A stretch of DNA of 64,000 bases. Origin: Armatimonadota bacterium. Its GTDB lineage: Bacteria > Armatimonadota > Fimbriimonadia > Fimbriimonadales > GBS-DC. The stretch is taken from the NCBI GenBank assembly GCA_013359125.1, contig JABWCR010000003.1:1-64000 (forward strand). Direction: 5' to 3'. The translations under genes and the position numbers were made by a program. Below are positions 34,099 to 43,678 of this stretch, one piece after another (position 1 is the stretch's first letter; each line of letters opens with the position of its first letter). Below the pieces are notes generated by a model. That model ran no database searches, was not told where the DNA came from, and saw only the letters and a list, made by a program, of their open reading frames with translations.

Positions 34099-34991
34099 GC
34101 CGCTGGCTGAAGGGCAATACCCACACGCATACGACCGAGAGCGACGGCGACAGCCCGTTGGAGGCCGTCGCCGGATGGTACGAAGATCACGGATACGACT
34201 TTCTGGTCATCACCGATCACAATCGCGTAACGGACGTGAGCGGCTATTCGGGGCGGCTGACGCTGCTGGCAGGCAATGAGATCAGCCTGAGCGCAGAGGG
34301 CAAGCCGGTGCACGTCTGCGGCATCGACACGCCCAATCTGCCGACGCCCCAACCGGGCGAGACGATCGTCGAGACGCTCCAGATCGCCACGGATGCGATC
34401 TTAGCCGCGGGCGGCGTGGCGCAGGCCAATCACCCCAACTGGCATTGGGCTTTCGGCGCCAAGGAGCTGACTCAGGTGAAAGGCTGCGCTCTGTTAGAGA
34501 TTTTCAACGCGAATTGGGACACCAACAACTTTGGCGGGGGCGGCAGCCCATCGACCGACGAGATGTGGGACGAGGCGCTGACGGCGGGGCTGAGAATCTG
34601 GGGCGTTGCGAGCGACGACATGCACCACTTGACGGGCGATCCGGCGGATCGGCGGCGCTACTGGCCCGGCTTTGGCTGGGTTTGCGTCGAGGCGGCGGCG
34701 AACGAGCCTGCCGAAATTGCCCGGGCGCTGGCGGAAGGCCGATTTTACGCTTCGACCGAGGTCGAACTTCTGGACTATGCGGTCGACGCGGACGAGATTC
34801 GGCTGGAGATCGCGCCGATAGCCGACTTCAAGTACGACACTTGTTTTATCGGCAGTAGCGGCAGAACGTTGGCGGTAGTTCCCGGCTTGTCGCCGGCCTA
34901 TCGGATGCGCGGAGACGAGGGCTATGTCCGCGCTAGGGTCGTATCTTCCAACCACGGCTTCGCCTGGACCCAGCCGGTTTTCTTAGAGTAG
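34095..34991 (+). CDS. PHP-domain metal-dependent phosphoesterase
   Basis: A 298-residue protein beginning with the PHP signature GNTHTHTTESDGDSPLEAV, the strand FLVITDHNRVTDVSGY, and a later QANHPNWHW with metal-binding His. PHP domains hydrolyse phosphoester bonds. This stand-alone type resembles YciV/TrpH-like phosphatases; a C-terminal ~60-residue beta-rich portion follows. It is coupled by ATGA to the YdjC gene. Its TAG stop marks the exact left edge of an inverted-repeat element. Confidence 0.88.
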   Translation: MSRWLKGNTHTHTTESDGDSPLEAVAGWYEDHGYDFLVITDHNRVTDVSGYSGRLTLLAGNEISLSAEGKPVHVCGIDTPNLPTPQPGETIVETLQIATDAILAAGGVAQANHPNWHWAFGAKELTQVKGCALLEIFNANWDTNNFGGGGSPSTDEMWDEALTAGLRIWGVASDDMHHLTGDPADRRRYWPGFGWVCVEAAANEPAEIARALAEGRFYASTEVELLDYAVDADEIRLEIAPIADFKYDTCFIGSSGRTLAVVPGLSPAYRMRGDEGYVRARVVSSNHGFAWTQPVFLE

Positions 34992-35298
34992 ATTCGTACT
35001 CGGTTTTGTGCTACATTTTGAAAAAATCCCGTTCGTGAGGGACGATTTAGGCTCGCGGGGACGCTCGCCCTCCCGTTTGGTGGCTTTGGCTCGCGGGGAC
35101 GCTCGCCCTCCCGTTTGGTGGCTTTGGCTCGCGGGGACGCTCGCCCTCCCGTTTGGCGGCTTCGGCTCGCGGGGACGCTCGCCCTCCCGTTTGGCGGCTT
35201 CGGCTCGCGGGGACGCTCGCCCTCCTCGCCCTCCCTTTGGTCTCAGTGGAAGTTGAACGGGAATCTCTCGATTTGTAGCACAACTTTGAGTACGAATC
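34991..35298. repeat. 308-bp inverted-repeat element (MITE-like) filling a convergent intergenic gap
   Basis: The 44-bp left arm (34991-35034) and right arm (35255-35298) are imperfect inverted repeats sharing GATTCGTACTC, TTGTGCTACA and a CCCGTTC end. Between them lies a 38-bp tandem array. The element begins at the last base of the PHP stop and ends inside the zwf stop codon, so both genes keep their natural ends. A third, single arm (GAACGGGATTTTTTC...TGTAGCA) is found at 57925-57965. No transposase is inside, so a non-autonomous element or a large bidirectional terminator structure is likely. Confidence 0.75.
35050..35226. repeat. 38-bp tandem repeat array, about 4.7 copies
   Basis: Copies start at 35050, 35088, 35126, 35164 and 35202, exactly 38 bp apart, each beginning GGCTCGCGGGGACGCTCGCC. 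Only the third quarter varies (TTTGGTGGCTTT versus TTTGGCGGCTTC). The last copy is cut short and followed by a CTCGCCCTCC repeat. There are no unique spacers, so it is not CRISPR. It lies wholly inside the inverted-repeat element. Confidence 0.92.
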
Positions 35299-36670
35299 AG
35301 CCCAAGGCGCGCCATTCGGAGGCGCCTGGCCACAACAAATCCGCCTCTTCGGGACCATCCGAGCCTGGCGCGTACAAGGGAACAGGGCGTGCGTCCGACG
35401 CCCAAGCCCGCAAGATCGGATCCAATGCCTGCCAGGCCTGCTCCACCTCGTCAAAGCGCAAAAAGTGAGTTCGATCCCCTTCTATCGCGTCCATGATCAG
35501 ATTTTCGTACGCTCCCGCGCTCGTCTCGGTGCCGTTCCGATAGGGCGCAGTCAGCGCAACGGTTCGTGGCCGCATCTCTAGCCCGACCGCTTTCGCCTGA
35601 GCCTCCAGGATCATCTGCTCCTTAGGCTTTAGCTCAAAGAGCAGTCGGTTCGGCTCCAGCCGTTGCAGCGGCGTCTCCCGAAACAGTCGCATCGGCGGCG
35701 CCTTAAACTTGATCGCGATCTCTGTGCGGTCGGCCGACAGTCGCTTGCCCGTGCGCAGATAGAAAGGCACTCCGCTCCACCGCCAATTGTCGACATACAG
35801 CCTCACCGCCGCATAGGTCTCCGTTCGGCTGTCCGGCGCCACGCCCTCCTCCTGCAGATAGCCCTCGTACTGACCCCTGGTCGCGCACGCCGAGGACTCC
35901 TCTGGCGACACCAGGCGCAACGATTTGAGCGCCTTGACCTTTTCTGTCCTCAAATCGTCCTGAAAGAGCGATGCCGGCGGCTCCATGGCGGTCAGCGCCA
36001 GCAGTTGCATCATGTGGTTCTGCATCATGTCGCGCAGCGCGCCGCTCTCGTCGTAATAGCCTGCCCGACCCTCCATGCCGCTCGCCTCAGCCGCGGTGAT
36101 CTGCACGTGGTCGATATAGTTGCGGTTCCAAATAGGCTCAAAGAGCGCGTTGGCGAACCGGAAGACCAGGATGTTCTGCACCGTCTCCTTGCCCAGATAG
36201 TGATCGATGCGGTAAATCTGCGACTCGCGCCAATGCTCGCTGACTTGGCGATTGAGCGTCTGCGCCGAGGCCAGGTCGTTGCCAAACGGCTTCTCGACCA
36301 CCAACCGCCTATAGCCGAGCGTCTCGTCGTGCAGTTCGCAATCGGCCAACAGCTGAGCCGCTTGTCCAAACAGACCCGGAGGCAGCGCCAGATAGAAGAG
36401 CGCGCTGCCCTGTATGCGCTCGGCCAGCGAGCAGACGCCCTCCATCTCTAATCCGCCCTGCACATATTCGGGAAAGCGCCGAGCAAACTCGCCATCTTCC
36501 GACTCGATTTCGGCCAAATACTCCCCAATCGTAAAGGGCTTGCGACCATAGGGCAAGATGCTCAGATCTTCAGGCAGCCGACCGTGCTCGTGCAAACGGT
36601 GCAAAGCGGGAATCAGCAATCGCCGAGCCAGATCGCCCGTCGCGCCAAAAATTACCAGCGTCTGGCTCAA
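35297..36670 (-). CDS. zwf: Glucose-6-phosphate 1-dehydrogenase
   Basis: Oxidises glucose-6-phosphate to 6-phosphogluconolactone with NADP in the oxidative pentose phosphate pathway. It shows the nucleotide-binding start [19 protein letters not shown], the active-site [14 protein letters not shown] with its catalytic His, and [15 protein letters not shown]-like sequence ([13 protein letters not shown]). TTG 36670 is chosen as start because it overlaps the gnd stop (TTGA) and puts the Rossmann strand at residue 4; this gives 457 residues. Translation would be coupled to gnd. The stop lies within the right arm of the inverted-repeat element. Confidence 0.94.
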   Translation of the reverse strand: MSQTLVIFGATGDLARRLLIPALHRLHEHGRLPEDLSILPYGRKPFTIGEYLAEIESEDGEFARRFPEYVQGGLEMEGVCSLAERIQGSALFYLALPPGLFGQAAQLLADCELHDETLGYRRLVVEKPFGNDLASAQTLNRQVSEHWRESQIYRIDHYLGKETVQNILVFRFANALFEPIWNRNYIDHVQITAAEASGMEGRAGYYDESGALRDMMQNHMMQLLALTAMEPPASLFQDDLRTEKVKALKSLRLVSPEESSACATRGQYEGYLQEEGVAPDSRTETYAAVRLYVDNWRWSGVPFYLRTGKRLSADRTEIAIKFKAPPMRLFRETPLQRLEPNRLLFELKPKEQMILEAQAKAVGLEMRPRTVALTAPYRNGTETSAGAYENLIMDAIEGDRTHFLRFDEVEQAWQALDPILRAWASDARPVPLYAPGSDGPEEADLLWPGASEWRALG

Positions 36671-37578
36671 TCGTCCGACCGCCTGACCGCATGGCCGCCG
36701 AACGCATTGCGCAGCTGCGCCAAAAGCCGATATTGGTAACCGTCCGAATCTTGACTCCGAAACCGCTCGTGCAGCGCGATGGTCAGCACCGGCGCCGGCA
36801 CGCCCAGCTCCACTGCCTCGTTCACAGTCCATCGTCCTTCGCCCGAATCGGCCACAAACGGGATGACCCCTTCCAACTCCTGGTCATCGGCCAAAAATCC
36901 AGCGATCAAATCCAGCAGCCAACTTCGGACGACCGTGCCGTGCCTCCAGGCTTCTGCGACGGCTGCCAGATCGATGCCGAACTCCTCCTTCTGCCGCATC
37001 AGGTCGAAGCCTTCGGCAAACGCCTGCATCATCCCATATTCGATGCCGTTGTGGATCATCTTGACGTAGTGCCCTGCGCCGACCGGCCCGGCATGAACCC
37101 AGCCCTTTTCGGGATGGGGCGCAAGGTCTCGAATTATGGGCGTCAAGATGCGCACGGTCGCCTCGTCCCCGCCGATCATCAGCCCGTAACCGTTTTCCAA
37201 GCCCCAAACGCCGCCGCTGACGCCCACATCCACATAGCGAATGCCGTGCTGCGACAAACGACGGCCATACTCCACAGAATCCTTGTAATTGCTGTTGGCG
37301 CCGTTGACCACGATATCGCTCGATCGAAGCAGAGGAATCAGCGCGTCGATCGTGTCGCTGGTCGGCGCCCCAGCCGGCAGCATCAGCCACATAATGCGTT
37401 GGGGAGCGGCCAACTCGGCGGCCTCGCTCAGCGAATAGGCTGCCGCGCAACCCGCGGCGGCCATTTCGTCCACTGCCTCTCGAGTGCGCGCGTGCGCTAT
37501 CACCTCGTGCCCCGCCGCTGCCAAGCGTCTCGCCATGTTTCCGCCCATTCGCCCCAGTCCGATCATCGCTAGCTTCAT
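36667..37578 (-). CDS. gnd: 6-phosphogluconate dehydrogenase, decarboxylating (short, YqeC/GndA-like type)
   Basis: A 303-residue member of the short-chain Gnd branch, which converts 6-phosphogluconate to ribulose-5-phosphate. It shows Rossmann [19 protein letters not shown], substrate strand [20 protein letters not shown], and catalytic [20 protein letters not shown] with Lys and His. Typical long Gnd is ~470 residues; the missing part is the second helical repeat, as known for this branch. It is the first gene of a gnd-zwf pair, divergent from argH with a 65-nt gap. The lactonase gene (pgl) is not in the window. Confidence 0.93.
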   Translation of the reverse strand: MKLAMIGLGRMGGNMARRLAAAGHEVIAHARTREAVDEMAAAGCAAAYSLSEAAELAAPQRIMWLMLPAGAPTSDTIDALIPLLRSSDIVVNGANSNYKDSVEYGRRLSQHGIRYVDVGVSGGVWGLENGYGLMIGGDEATVRILTPIIRDLAPHPEKGWVHAGPVGAGHYVKMIHNGIEYGMMQAFAEGFDLMRQKEEFGIDLAAVAEAWRHGTVVRSWLLDLIAGFLADDQELEGVIPFVADSGEGRWTVNEAVELGVPAPVLTIALHERFRSQDSDGYQYRLLAQLRNAFGGHAVRRSDD

Positions 37579-37643
37579 CTTTCGCCTCCCTCAGAAGTAT
37601 AGCCGCACAGGAAGGCCGCCCAATCTGTCGAACCCTTAGCGCG

Positions 37644-39059
37644 ATGAGACGAGCGACCGACAAGCCCTCTCGAATGTGGGGAGGGCGATTTCAAAAGCCG
37701 CCTTCTCCAGAGGCCGAAGCCTTCTCTCGATCGATCGAGATCGATGCGAGAATGTGGCGACAGGACGTTTGGGGAAGCATCGCCCATGCCCGGATGCTGG
37801 CCTCTTGCAACATTCTGACGCCTCAAGAGGCCGAACAGATCGTGCAAGGATTGCTGGAGCTGGGACAGGAGATCGAATCTGGCGCCTTGCAGTTGGATCC
37901 TGGCGCAGAGGACATCCACACCTTCATCGAGGCGTCGCTGCACAACAAGATCGGCCCGGTGGCGGGGAAGCTCCATACCGCGCGAAGCCGCAACGATCAG
38001 GTCGCCACCGATTCCCGCCTTTGGGTCAAGGACGCGATCCGCCTTATCCTGCTCCACCTTCACTACCTGCAAGAGATTATCGTCTCGACTGCCTCCAAGC
38101 ACACCAAGACGCTCATGCCGGGATTGACCCATCAGCAGCACGCGCAGCCGGTCAGCCTGGCGCATCATCTGATGGCCTATTTCTGGATGTTCGAGCGCGA
38201 CTTCGAACGGTTGTGGGACTGCCAAAAGCGCATGGATTATTCGCCGCTGGGTTCGGGCGCCTTGGCCGGCACTTCGTTCGCTATCAATCGCCGCTTTACC
38301 GCCGAAGAATTGGGCTTTTCGGGCGTAGTAGAGAACAGCATGGACGCCGTTTCGGATCGCGACTTTGCGGCGGAGTTTATCTTCGCCTGCTCCCTGATGA
38401 TGGTGCATCTCTCCCGCCTTTCGCAGGAGCTGATCAGCTGGAGCTCGCCCGAATTTGGCTACGTAACGTTGGACGACGCCTTTACCACCGGTAGCAGCAT
38501 CATGCCCCAAAAGAAGAACCCCGACATCGCCGAGTTGATTCGCGGTCGCAGCGCGCTGGCGATCGGCAACACGGCCGGCATCCTGAGCCTGCTGAAAGGC
38601 CTGATGCTGACCTACAACCGCGATCTGCAGGACGACAAGCCGTTGCTGTTTGGCACCTTCGACATCGCTCTGCCTTCTCTTGATTTGATGGCAGCGATGA
38701 TCAGCACGGCCGAATGGAACGTCAAAGCGATGCGGGCGGCCTCCAGGGGCGACTTTTCGACCGCGACCGAACTGGCCGACTACCTTGTACAAAAGGGCGA
38801 GACGTTTCGAGAGGCGCATCGGATCGTCGGAGAGATCGTGCTGCATTGCATCAGCGAGCGGCAGCCGTTAGAGAAAATGACGCTTCCGCAGTTGCGGAAG
38901 CGTTCTAAGCTGTTTGGCGAGGATGCGCTCGAACTGATTCGGCCCGAAAGAGCGCTGATGGCTCACAATACCGAGGGAGGCCCGTCTCCCAAGCGAGTGC
39001 AAGAACAGATTCGCCGCGCGCGCAGAATCTTGCGCCGCCACGAACCGTTTGCCGATTAA
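37644..39059 (+). CDS. argH: Argininosuccinate lyase
   Basis: Last enzyme of arginine synthesis, splitting argininosuccinate into arginine and fumarate; cytoplasmic tetramer. The 471-residue length is normal. Motifs: MWGGRFQKPPSPEAEAFSRS at the start, EDIHTFIEASL, KLHTARSRNDQVATD, the THQQHAQPVSLAHH loop and the superfamily signature GSSIMPQKKNPDIAEL. Other arginine genes are not nearby. It is followed after 22 nt by an acyl-CoA dehydrogenase that has its own -10 box. Confidence 0.97.
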   Translation: MRRATDKPSRMWGGRFQKPPSPEAEAFSRSIEIDARMWRQDVWGSIAHARMLASCNILTPQEAEQIVQGLLELGQEIESGALQLDPGAEDIHTFIEASLHNKIGPVAGKLHTARSRNDQVATDSRLWVKDAIRLILLHLHYLQEIIVSTASKHTKTLMPGLTHQQHAQPVSLAHHLMAYFWMFERDFERLWDCQKRMDYSPLGSGALAGTSFAINRRFTAEELGFSGVVENSMDAVSDRDFAAEFIFACSLMMVHLSRLSQELISWSSPEFGYVTLDDAFTTGSSIMPQKKNPDIAELIRGRSALAIGNTAGILSLLKGLMLTYNRDLQDDKPLLFGTFDIALPSLDLMAAMISTAEWNVKAMRAASRGDFSTATELADYLVQKGETFREAHRIVGEIVLHCISERQPLEKMTLPQLRKRSKLFGEDALELIRPERALMAHNTEGGPSPKRVQEQIRRARRILRRHEPFAD

Positions 39060-39069
39060 GAATCGGGTA

Positions 39070-39075
39070 TACAAT
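39070..39075 (+). promoter_or_regulatory. -10 box TACAAT 6 nt before the acyl-CoA dehydrogenase start
   Basis: GGTATACAAT ends at 39075; CTCGCC separates it from ATG 39082. No ribosome-binding site exists in the gap. The spacing fits transcription starting on the A of the ATG. Confidence 0.55.
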
Positions 39076-39081
39076 CTCGCC

Positions 39082-40590
39082 ATGAGTTTCGGGGGATCGT
39101 TCCTGACAGAGCCGCCCAAAAACCCGTTCATCCCAGAGCGCTTTGCGCCCGAAGAACGCCTGATGGGCGAGGCCGCCATGCGCTTTGCCCGACAAGAGGC
39201 GCTGCCGGCGCTGGAATCGGGCGGCCATTCGAAGATGCGGGGGTTGCTCGAAAAGGCCGCCCATCTGGGCCTGTTGGGCGTGGACGTGCCCGCAGAATAT
39301 GGGGGGCTGGCGCTCTCGAAACCCGCATCGGCCCTGATCGCGGAAAGCTTGGCGATCGAGCCTTCCTTTTCGGTCTCTCAAGGCGTGCACACCAGCGTCG
39401 CCTCCTTTCCATTGATGATCTTTGGCACGGCCGACCAGCAGGCGCGCTATCTGCCTCGACTGGCTGCGGGAGAGTTGATCGGCGCCTATGCGCTGACCGA
39501 AGCCGAGGCCGGATCGGACGCGCTGGCCGGGCGAACTCGAGCCGAATCGGACGGCAAAGGCGGCTATCGACTGACCGGCGGAAAGATGTGGATCACCAAC
39601 GCCCACATTGCCGATCTGTTCATCGTCTTCGCCAAGGCCGAGGGCGACCGGTTCACGGCTTTCTTAGTCCACGGAGATTCGCCCGGCCTGTCGATCGGGC
39701 AACAAGAGAGCAAGCTGGGCCTTCGGGGCTCGTCCACTGCCCGTATCGTGTTGGAAAGCGTGCCCGTTGCGCCCGACGATGTGTTAGGCAGGGTCGGCCA
39801 AGGCGCACAGGTCGCTCTCTTCACTTTGAACTTAGGGCGGTTCAAGATTGCCGCCGCCGCAACGGGCCTGGCCAAGGAGGCGATCCGACTGGCGACCGAA
39901 TACGCCGCCGAGCGCAAACAGTTTGGCCAGACGATAGACAGCTTTCCCATGATCCGTCAGAAGCTGGCCGCTATGCGGGCCCTGATCTTCGCGGCCGAAT
40001 CGTCGGTCTATCGGCTGGCGGGCGATTTGGAGGCCGTCTTCCAGGCCAACAAGGACGACCTCGCAAAGGCCGCGGCGGAGTTTGCTGCAGAGTGCGCCTT
40101 GGTCAAAGTGTTCGCCACCGAGATGCTCCAGTTCGTGGTCGATGAAGCCTTGCAGATCCATGGGGGCTACGGATTCTCCGAAGAGTTCCCCATCGCCCGC
40201 ATCTATCGCGACATCCGCGTGTCTCGCATCTACGAGGGCACGAACGAGATCAATCGCTTGAACCTGATCGAGATGCTGAAAAAGCGAAGCGGCGCCAGCC
40301 TGACAGCGAGACCGACCGACGATCCGTTGCGCACGCTGGTCAAGAAAGGTCTAACCGATTACCAGGATCAGCGCACGGCACAACCGTTGGCCGACGCGCT
40401 CATTGGCCTGTACGCCATGGAGTCGGCGCAGGCGCGATGCGCGATGACCGGCAAACCCGACCATGCAGCGATGGCGAATTGGTATTCTTTGCGCGTTTTC
40501 CGCGGTTTGCCCGGTTGGCGCGCCGACATAGAAAATTTGGAGGGCTCGACGACTGCTGACGCAATATTAGATTCAACCGGAGGAGCATAA
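39082..40590 (+). CDS. Acyl-CoA dehydrogenase
   Basis: A 502-residue flavoprotein for alpha-beta dehydrogenation of acyl-CoA. FAD and substrate motifs: GAYALTEAEAGSDALAGRT, KMWITNAHIADLFIVFA, ERKQFGQTIDSFPMIRQKLA, and the catalytic-Glu region IYEGTNEINRLNLIEML. About 120 extra C-terminal residues beyond the ~380-residue core resemble the helical tail of very-long-chain dehydrogenases and Firmicutes-type ACADs. The start is set by the -10 box 6 nt upstream. It precedes a DUF4259 gene by one nucleotide. The electron acceptor is presumably ETF, not present here. Confidence 0.93.
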   Translation: MSFGGSFLTEPPKNPFIPERFAPEERLMGEAAMRFARQEALPALESGGHSKMRGLLEKAAHLGLLGVDVPAEYGGLALSKPASALIAESLAIEPSFSVSQGVHTSVASFPLMIFGTADQQARYLPRLAAGELIGAYALTEAEAGSDALAGRTRAESDGKGGYRLTGGKMWITNAHIADLFIVFAKAEGDRFTAFLVHGDSPGLSIGQQESKLGLRGSSTARIVLESVPVAPDDVLGRVGQGAQVALFTLNLGRFKIAAAATGLAKEAIRLATEYAAERKQFGQTIDSFPMIRQKLAAMRALIFAAESSVYRLAGDLEAVFQANKDDLAKAAAEFAAECALVKVFATEMLQFVVDEALQIHGGYGFSEEFPIARIYRDIRVSRIYEGTNEINRLNLIEMLKKRSGASLTARPTDDPLRTLVKKGLTDYQDQRTAQPLADALIGLYAMESAQARCAMTGKPDHAAMANWYSLRVFRGLPGWRADIENLEGSTTADAILDSTGGA

Positions 40591-40591
40591 G

Positions 40592-40984
40592 ATGGGCGCT
40601 TGGGGGGTTACGGTTTTCGAGAACGACGATGCGTTGGACTGGCTTGCGAACTTAGAAAAGTCCGAAGGCCACGGTCTTATCTATGACGCGCTGCGCGCGG
40701 TGGTAAACGCCGAATATGCCGAGGCGCCCGACTGCGAAACGGCATTGGCCGCGGCGGAGATCGTCGCTGCGTTAAGAGGCCTGCCGCACAAATCGCTGCC
40801 CGAAGAGGCGAGCGCCTGGGTGGAAGAGGACCACACCTTGCCTCCTCCCGATCTGCTGACCTTGGCCAGGCAAGCGGTCGTGAGGGTGCGCTCCGAATCG
40901 GAGCTGAAGGATCTGTGGGACGAGTCGGAAGAGTTGGAAGATTGGTTGAAAGGCTTGGCCGATTTAGAGCGCAGGCTGGTCTGA
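40592..40984 (+). CDS. DUF4259-family protein
   Basis: A small 130-residue acidic protein starting MGAWGVTVFENDDALDWLANL, the hallmark of DUF4259, whose function is unknown. GGAGGAG lies 6 nt before the ATG and overlaps the end of the dehydrogenase gene, so it is translated from the same message. Helices dominate; no catalytic motif is seen. Its stop codon lies in the loop of a 13-bp hairpin. Confidence 0.9.
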   Translation: MGAWGVTVFENDDALDWLANLEKSEGHGLIYDALRAVVNAEYAEAPDCETALAAAEIVAALRGLPHKSLPEEASAWVEEDHTLPPPDLLTLARQAVVRVRSESELKDLWDESEELEDWLKGLADLERRLV

Positions 40985-40998
40985 CGCCTGCGCTCTAA
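40964..40998. terminator. 13-bp hairpin with the DUF4259 stop codon in its loop
   Basis: TTAGAGCGCAGGC (40964-40976) pairs perfectly with GCCTGCGCTCTAA (40986-40998). The 9-nt loop holds the TGA stop. It lies between convergent DUF4259 and clpC genes and could end transcription from both sides, although neither strand has a T-tract. Confidence 0.6.
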
Positions 40999-41008
40999 CT
41001 CGGAACGG

Positions 41009-43492
41009 CTAATTGCTGATCGCTGGTTCTTTGAACGGCAAATCGGGCGGCGAGCTCTCGCCCTTGCGAAAGATCACGCGCTCGTCTGCGTCCAACTGAG
41101 CGATGATCGAATCGCCCTCGGCAAAGCGGCCCATCAAGATCTCCTCCGAGAGCGGGTCTTCGATCATGCGCTGAACGGCTCGTCGCAACGGCCGGGCGCC
41201 AAAGTTCGCATCGAAACCGTCTCTCGCGATCAGTTCCTTGACGTCCAGCTCCACCGTCAGCGTCATCTTCTGCGTTGACAGTTGTTGCTCCAGTCTCTGC
41301 ACCAGCAGATCGACGATGGCCAGAATGTCCTCGCGCACCAGCGGATGGAACACGATCACCTCGTCCACTCGGTTGATGAACTCGGGACGGAACATCTTCT
41401 TCATTTCGGCCGTCATCTTGTTCTTCATCGCCTCGTAGGCTTTGGAATCGTCGATCGGCGTTTTAGCCGAGCGGAAGCCCATTGCCTCGGTATCGGTCAC
41501 CTCGCGGGCGCCCACGTTGCTGGTCATGATAATGACCGTGTTGCGGAAGTCCACCGTCCGACCTTGGCTGTCGGTCAAACGGCCGTCCTCCATCACCTGC
41601 AACAGCACGTTAAACACGTCTGGATGCGCCTTCTCGATTTCGTCTAACAGCACGACCGAGTAGGGTTGGCGTCGAACGGCTTCGGTCAATTGTCCGCCCT
41701 CGTCGTATCCGACATATCCGGGCGGCGCGCCGACCAATCGAGAAACCGTAAACCGATCCATATACTCCGACATGTCGATCCGGATCAGGTTGTTCTCGTT
41801 GTCGAACAGCAGTGCGGCCAAAGCGCGGGCCAGCTCCGTCTTACCAACGCCGGTCGGCCCCATGAAGATGAAGGTGCCCATCGGCCGCTTCGGATCCTTC
41901 AGCCCGCTGCGAGCGCGCCGCAAGGCTCTTGCGACGGCGTTGACCGCCTCGTCCTGGCCGATCAAACGTCGATGCAGTTCGTCCTCGATTCGCAGAAGCT
42001 TCTGCGTCTCGGCCTCTACTAAGCGCGTTACGGGGATGCCCGTCCAGCTCTGCACAATGTGCGCAATCTCTTCTTCGCCCACGATGTTGCTGGTTTCTTT
42101 TTTGGTCGCTTCCCACTGCTGCTCCAGTTCTTCGATCTTGGTCACCAGCTCGGCCATCTCGTTTTCGAGGGCTTTGGCTTCGTCGAAAAGCCCCTGCTGC
42201 CTGTTGCTGCTTATCTGCTTCTCGAGCAGGTCTTTCTGTCCTTTGGCGCGTCGAAGCTCCAACGGCGGCAAGGTCTGCTGCAAACGAACTCTTGAGGCCG
42301 CCTCGTCCAACAGGTCGATTGCCTTATCGGGCAAGAATCGGTCGTTGATATAGCGCGAGCTGAGCTTGGCGGCCTGCTCGATGGCGCCATCCGTGATGAA
42401 CACCTTATGGTGCGTCTCGTACCGGTCTCGCAGACCCTTCAAAATCTCGATCGCGTCTTCGATCACCGGCTCGCGAACCTGCACCGGCTGGAATCGTCGC
42501 TCCAGCGCGGCATCGCGCTCGATATACTTGCGGTACTCGTCCATGGTCGTCGCGCCGATGCACTGGAGCTCTCCCCGCGCCAATGCAGGCTTCATGATGT
42601 TCGACGCGTCGATCGCGCCTTCGGCCGCGCCCGCGCCGACCAAGGTGTGAAGCTCATCGATGAAGAGCACCACCTCGCCCTGAGACTTGCGAACCTCTTC
42701 CAGAACGCGCTTCATCCGCTCTTCGAACTCGCCGCGATACTTGGTGCCGGCCACAAGCCCGGCCAAGTCCAGCGCGACGATTCGGCGGTCTTTCAAAGCT
42801 TCGGGCACATCGCCCTGAACGATCCTTTGCGCCAATCCCTCAGCTATAGCCGTCTTGCCAACGCCGGGAGCGCCGATCAACACCGGGTTGTTCTTGGTGC
42901 GCCGAGACAGAATCTGCATGACGCGCTCGATCTCGTTATGCCGTCCGATGACCGGGTCCAGCTTGCTGTTGCGCGCATGGTCGGTCAAGTCGCGCCCAAA
43001 CTCGTCCAGCGTGGGCGTTCGGGATCGCTGGCTGCGATGCGGGCTGGACTGCTGCTCGGTCTCTTGCAGATGCATGACCTCTTTGCGCGCTCGCTCCAGA
43101 TCGACGCCCAACTTGGAGAGGATTCGGGCCGCCAAGCCCTCGCCTTCGCGAATCAGGCCCAGCAACAGGTGCTCTGTGCCGATGTAGTTGTTATTGAGCT
43201 GTCGCGCCTCGTCGTAGGCCAGGTCGATGACCCGCCTTGCGCGAGGAGTCAGCTGCATCTCAGAGCCTTGGCGCGGCTCGCCTTTGTGGGCAAATCGCTC
43301 GACCTCTTGCTTGACGCGGTGCAACGTAACGCCCAATCGATCCAGGATGCGCGAGGCGACGCTGTCCGTCTCCCGCACCAGCCCCAGCAAAAGGTGCTCG
43401 GTGGATACTTGGTTCTCTCCAAGACGAGAGGCCTCGTCTTGGGCATAGAAGACCACCTTCCGAGCCCTTTCAGTAAATCTTTGCCACATCAT
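41009..43492 (-). CDS. clpC: ATP-dependent Clp protease ATPase subunit ClpC
   Basis: A 827-residue AAA+ unfoldase that feeds proteins to ClpP. Two N-terminal Clp_N repeats ([41 protein letters not shown]) are at 1-145. The first AAA+ module ([31 protein letters not shown]) is at about 175-420, the middle coiled region with a UVR-like segment at ~430-470, and the second AAA+ module ([31 protein letters not shown]) beyond 500. The domain build is that of ClpC rather than ClpB. GGAGG lies 8 nt before the first of two tandem ATGs. No ctsR, mcsA or mcsB genes adjoin. Confidence 0.96.
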   Translation of the reverse strand: MMWQRFTERARKVVFYAQDEASRLGENQVSTEHLLLGLVRETDSVASRILDRLGVTLHRVKQEVERFAHKGEPRQGSEMQLTPRARRVIDLAYDEARQLNNNYIGTEHLLLGLIREGEGLAARILSKLGVDLERARKEVMHLQETEQQSSPHRSQRSRTPTLDEFGRDLTDHARNSKLDPVIGRHNEIERVMQILSRRTKNNPVLIGAPGVGKTAIAEGLAQRIVQGDVPEALKDRRIVALDLAGLVAGTKYRGEFEERMKRVLEEVRKSQGEVVLFIDELHTLVGAGAAEGAIDASNIMKPALARGELQCIGATTMDEYRKYIERDAALERRFQPVQVREPVIEDAIEILKGLRDRYETHHKVFITDGAIEQAAKLSSRYINDRFLPDKAIDLLDEAASRVRLQQTLPPLELRRAKGQKDLLEKQISSNRQQGLFDEAKALENEMAELVTKIEELEQQWEATKKETSNIVGEEEIAHIVQSWTGIPVTRLVEAETQKLLRIEDELHRRLIGQDEAVNAVARALRRARSGLKDPKRPMGTFIFMGPTGVGKTELARALAALLFDNENNLIRIDMSEYMDRFTVSRLVGAPPGYVGYDEGGQLTEAVRRQPYSVVLLDEIEKAHPDVFNVLLQVMEDGRLTDSQGRTVDFRNTVIIMTSNVGAREVTDTEAMGFRSAKTPIDDSKAYEAMKNKMTAEMKKMFRPEFINRVDEVIVFHPLVREDILAIVDLLVQRLEQQLSTQKMTLTVELDVKELIARDGFDANFGARPLRRAVQRMIEDPLSEEILMGRFAEGDSIIAQLDADERVIFRKGESSPPDLPFKEPAISN

Positions 43493-43660
43493 ATAATCTG
43501 CCTCCGGCGCGGGCCTCGTTGCCCTTGCCTACTCTTCTTTCCATGTCTGCCCGCACATTTCACGGATGGGCGGGTACGGCCTATGCTTCAATAATACCAT
43601 TCTGGCCGACCTGGTAGGTTCGCCTATATTGAGAACGACGCCTCGGCTCCCAGGGTTCCC

Positions 43661-43678
43661 GGCGCATTCAAGTGCGCC
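43661..43678 (-). terminator. Short hairpin over the restriction-gene stop
   Basis: GGCGCA (43661-43666) pairs with TGCGCC (43673-43678); the 6-nt loop contains the stop codon of the restriction endonuclease gene. The remainder of 43493-43660 shows no gene. Confidence 0.35.

Noticed and set aside
35050-35226. CRISPR array.
   Set aside because: The 38-bp units are adjacent, with no unique spacers, and no cas gene is present.
34983-35454. Short Arg/Pro-rich coding frames across the tandem repeat.
   Set aside because: They are translations of the 38-bp repeat on several frames and have no ribosome-binding site.
37575-38846. A 423-residue open frame on the minus strand opposite argH.
   Set aside because: Arg/Gln-rich composition, no family motif, and complete overlap with a clearly real argH; it is a shadow frame produced by high GC.
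42407-43594. A 395-residue open frame opposite clpC.
   Set aside because: Antisense to a fully motif-supported ClpC; no start signal or domain.
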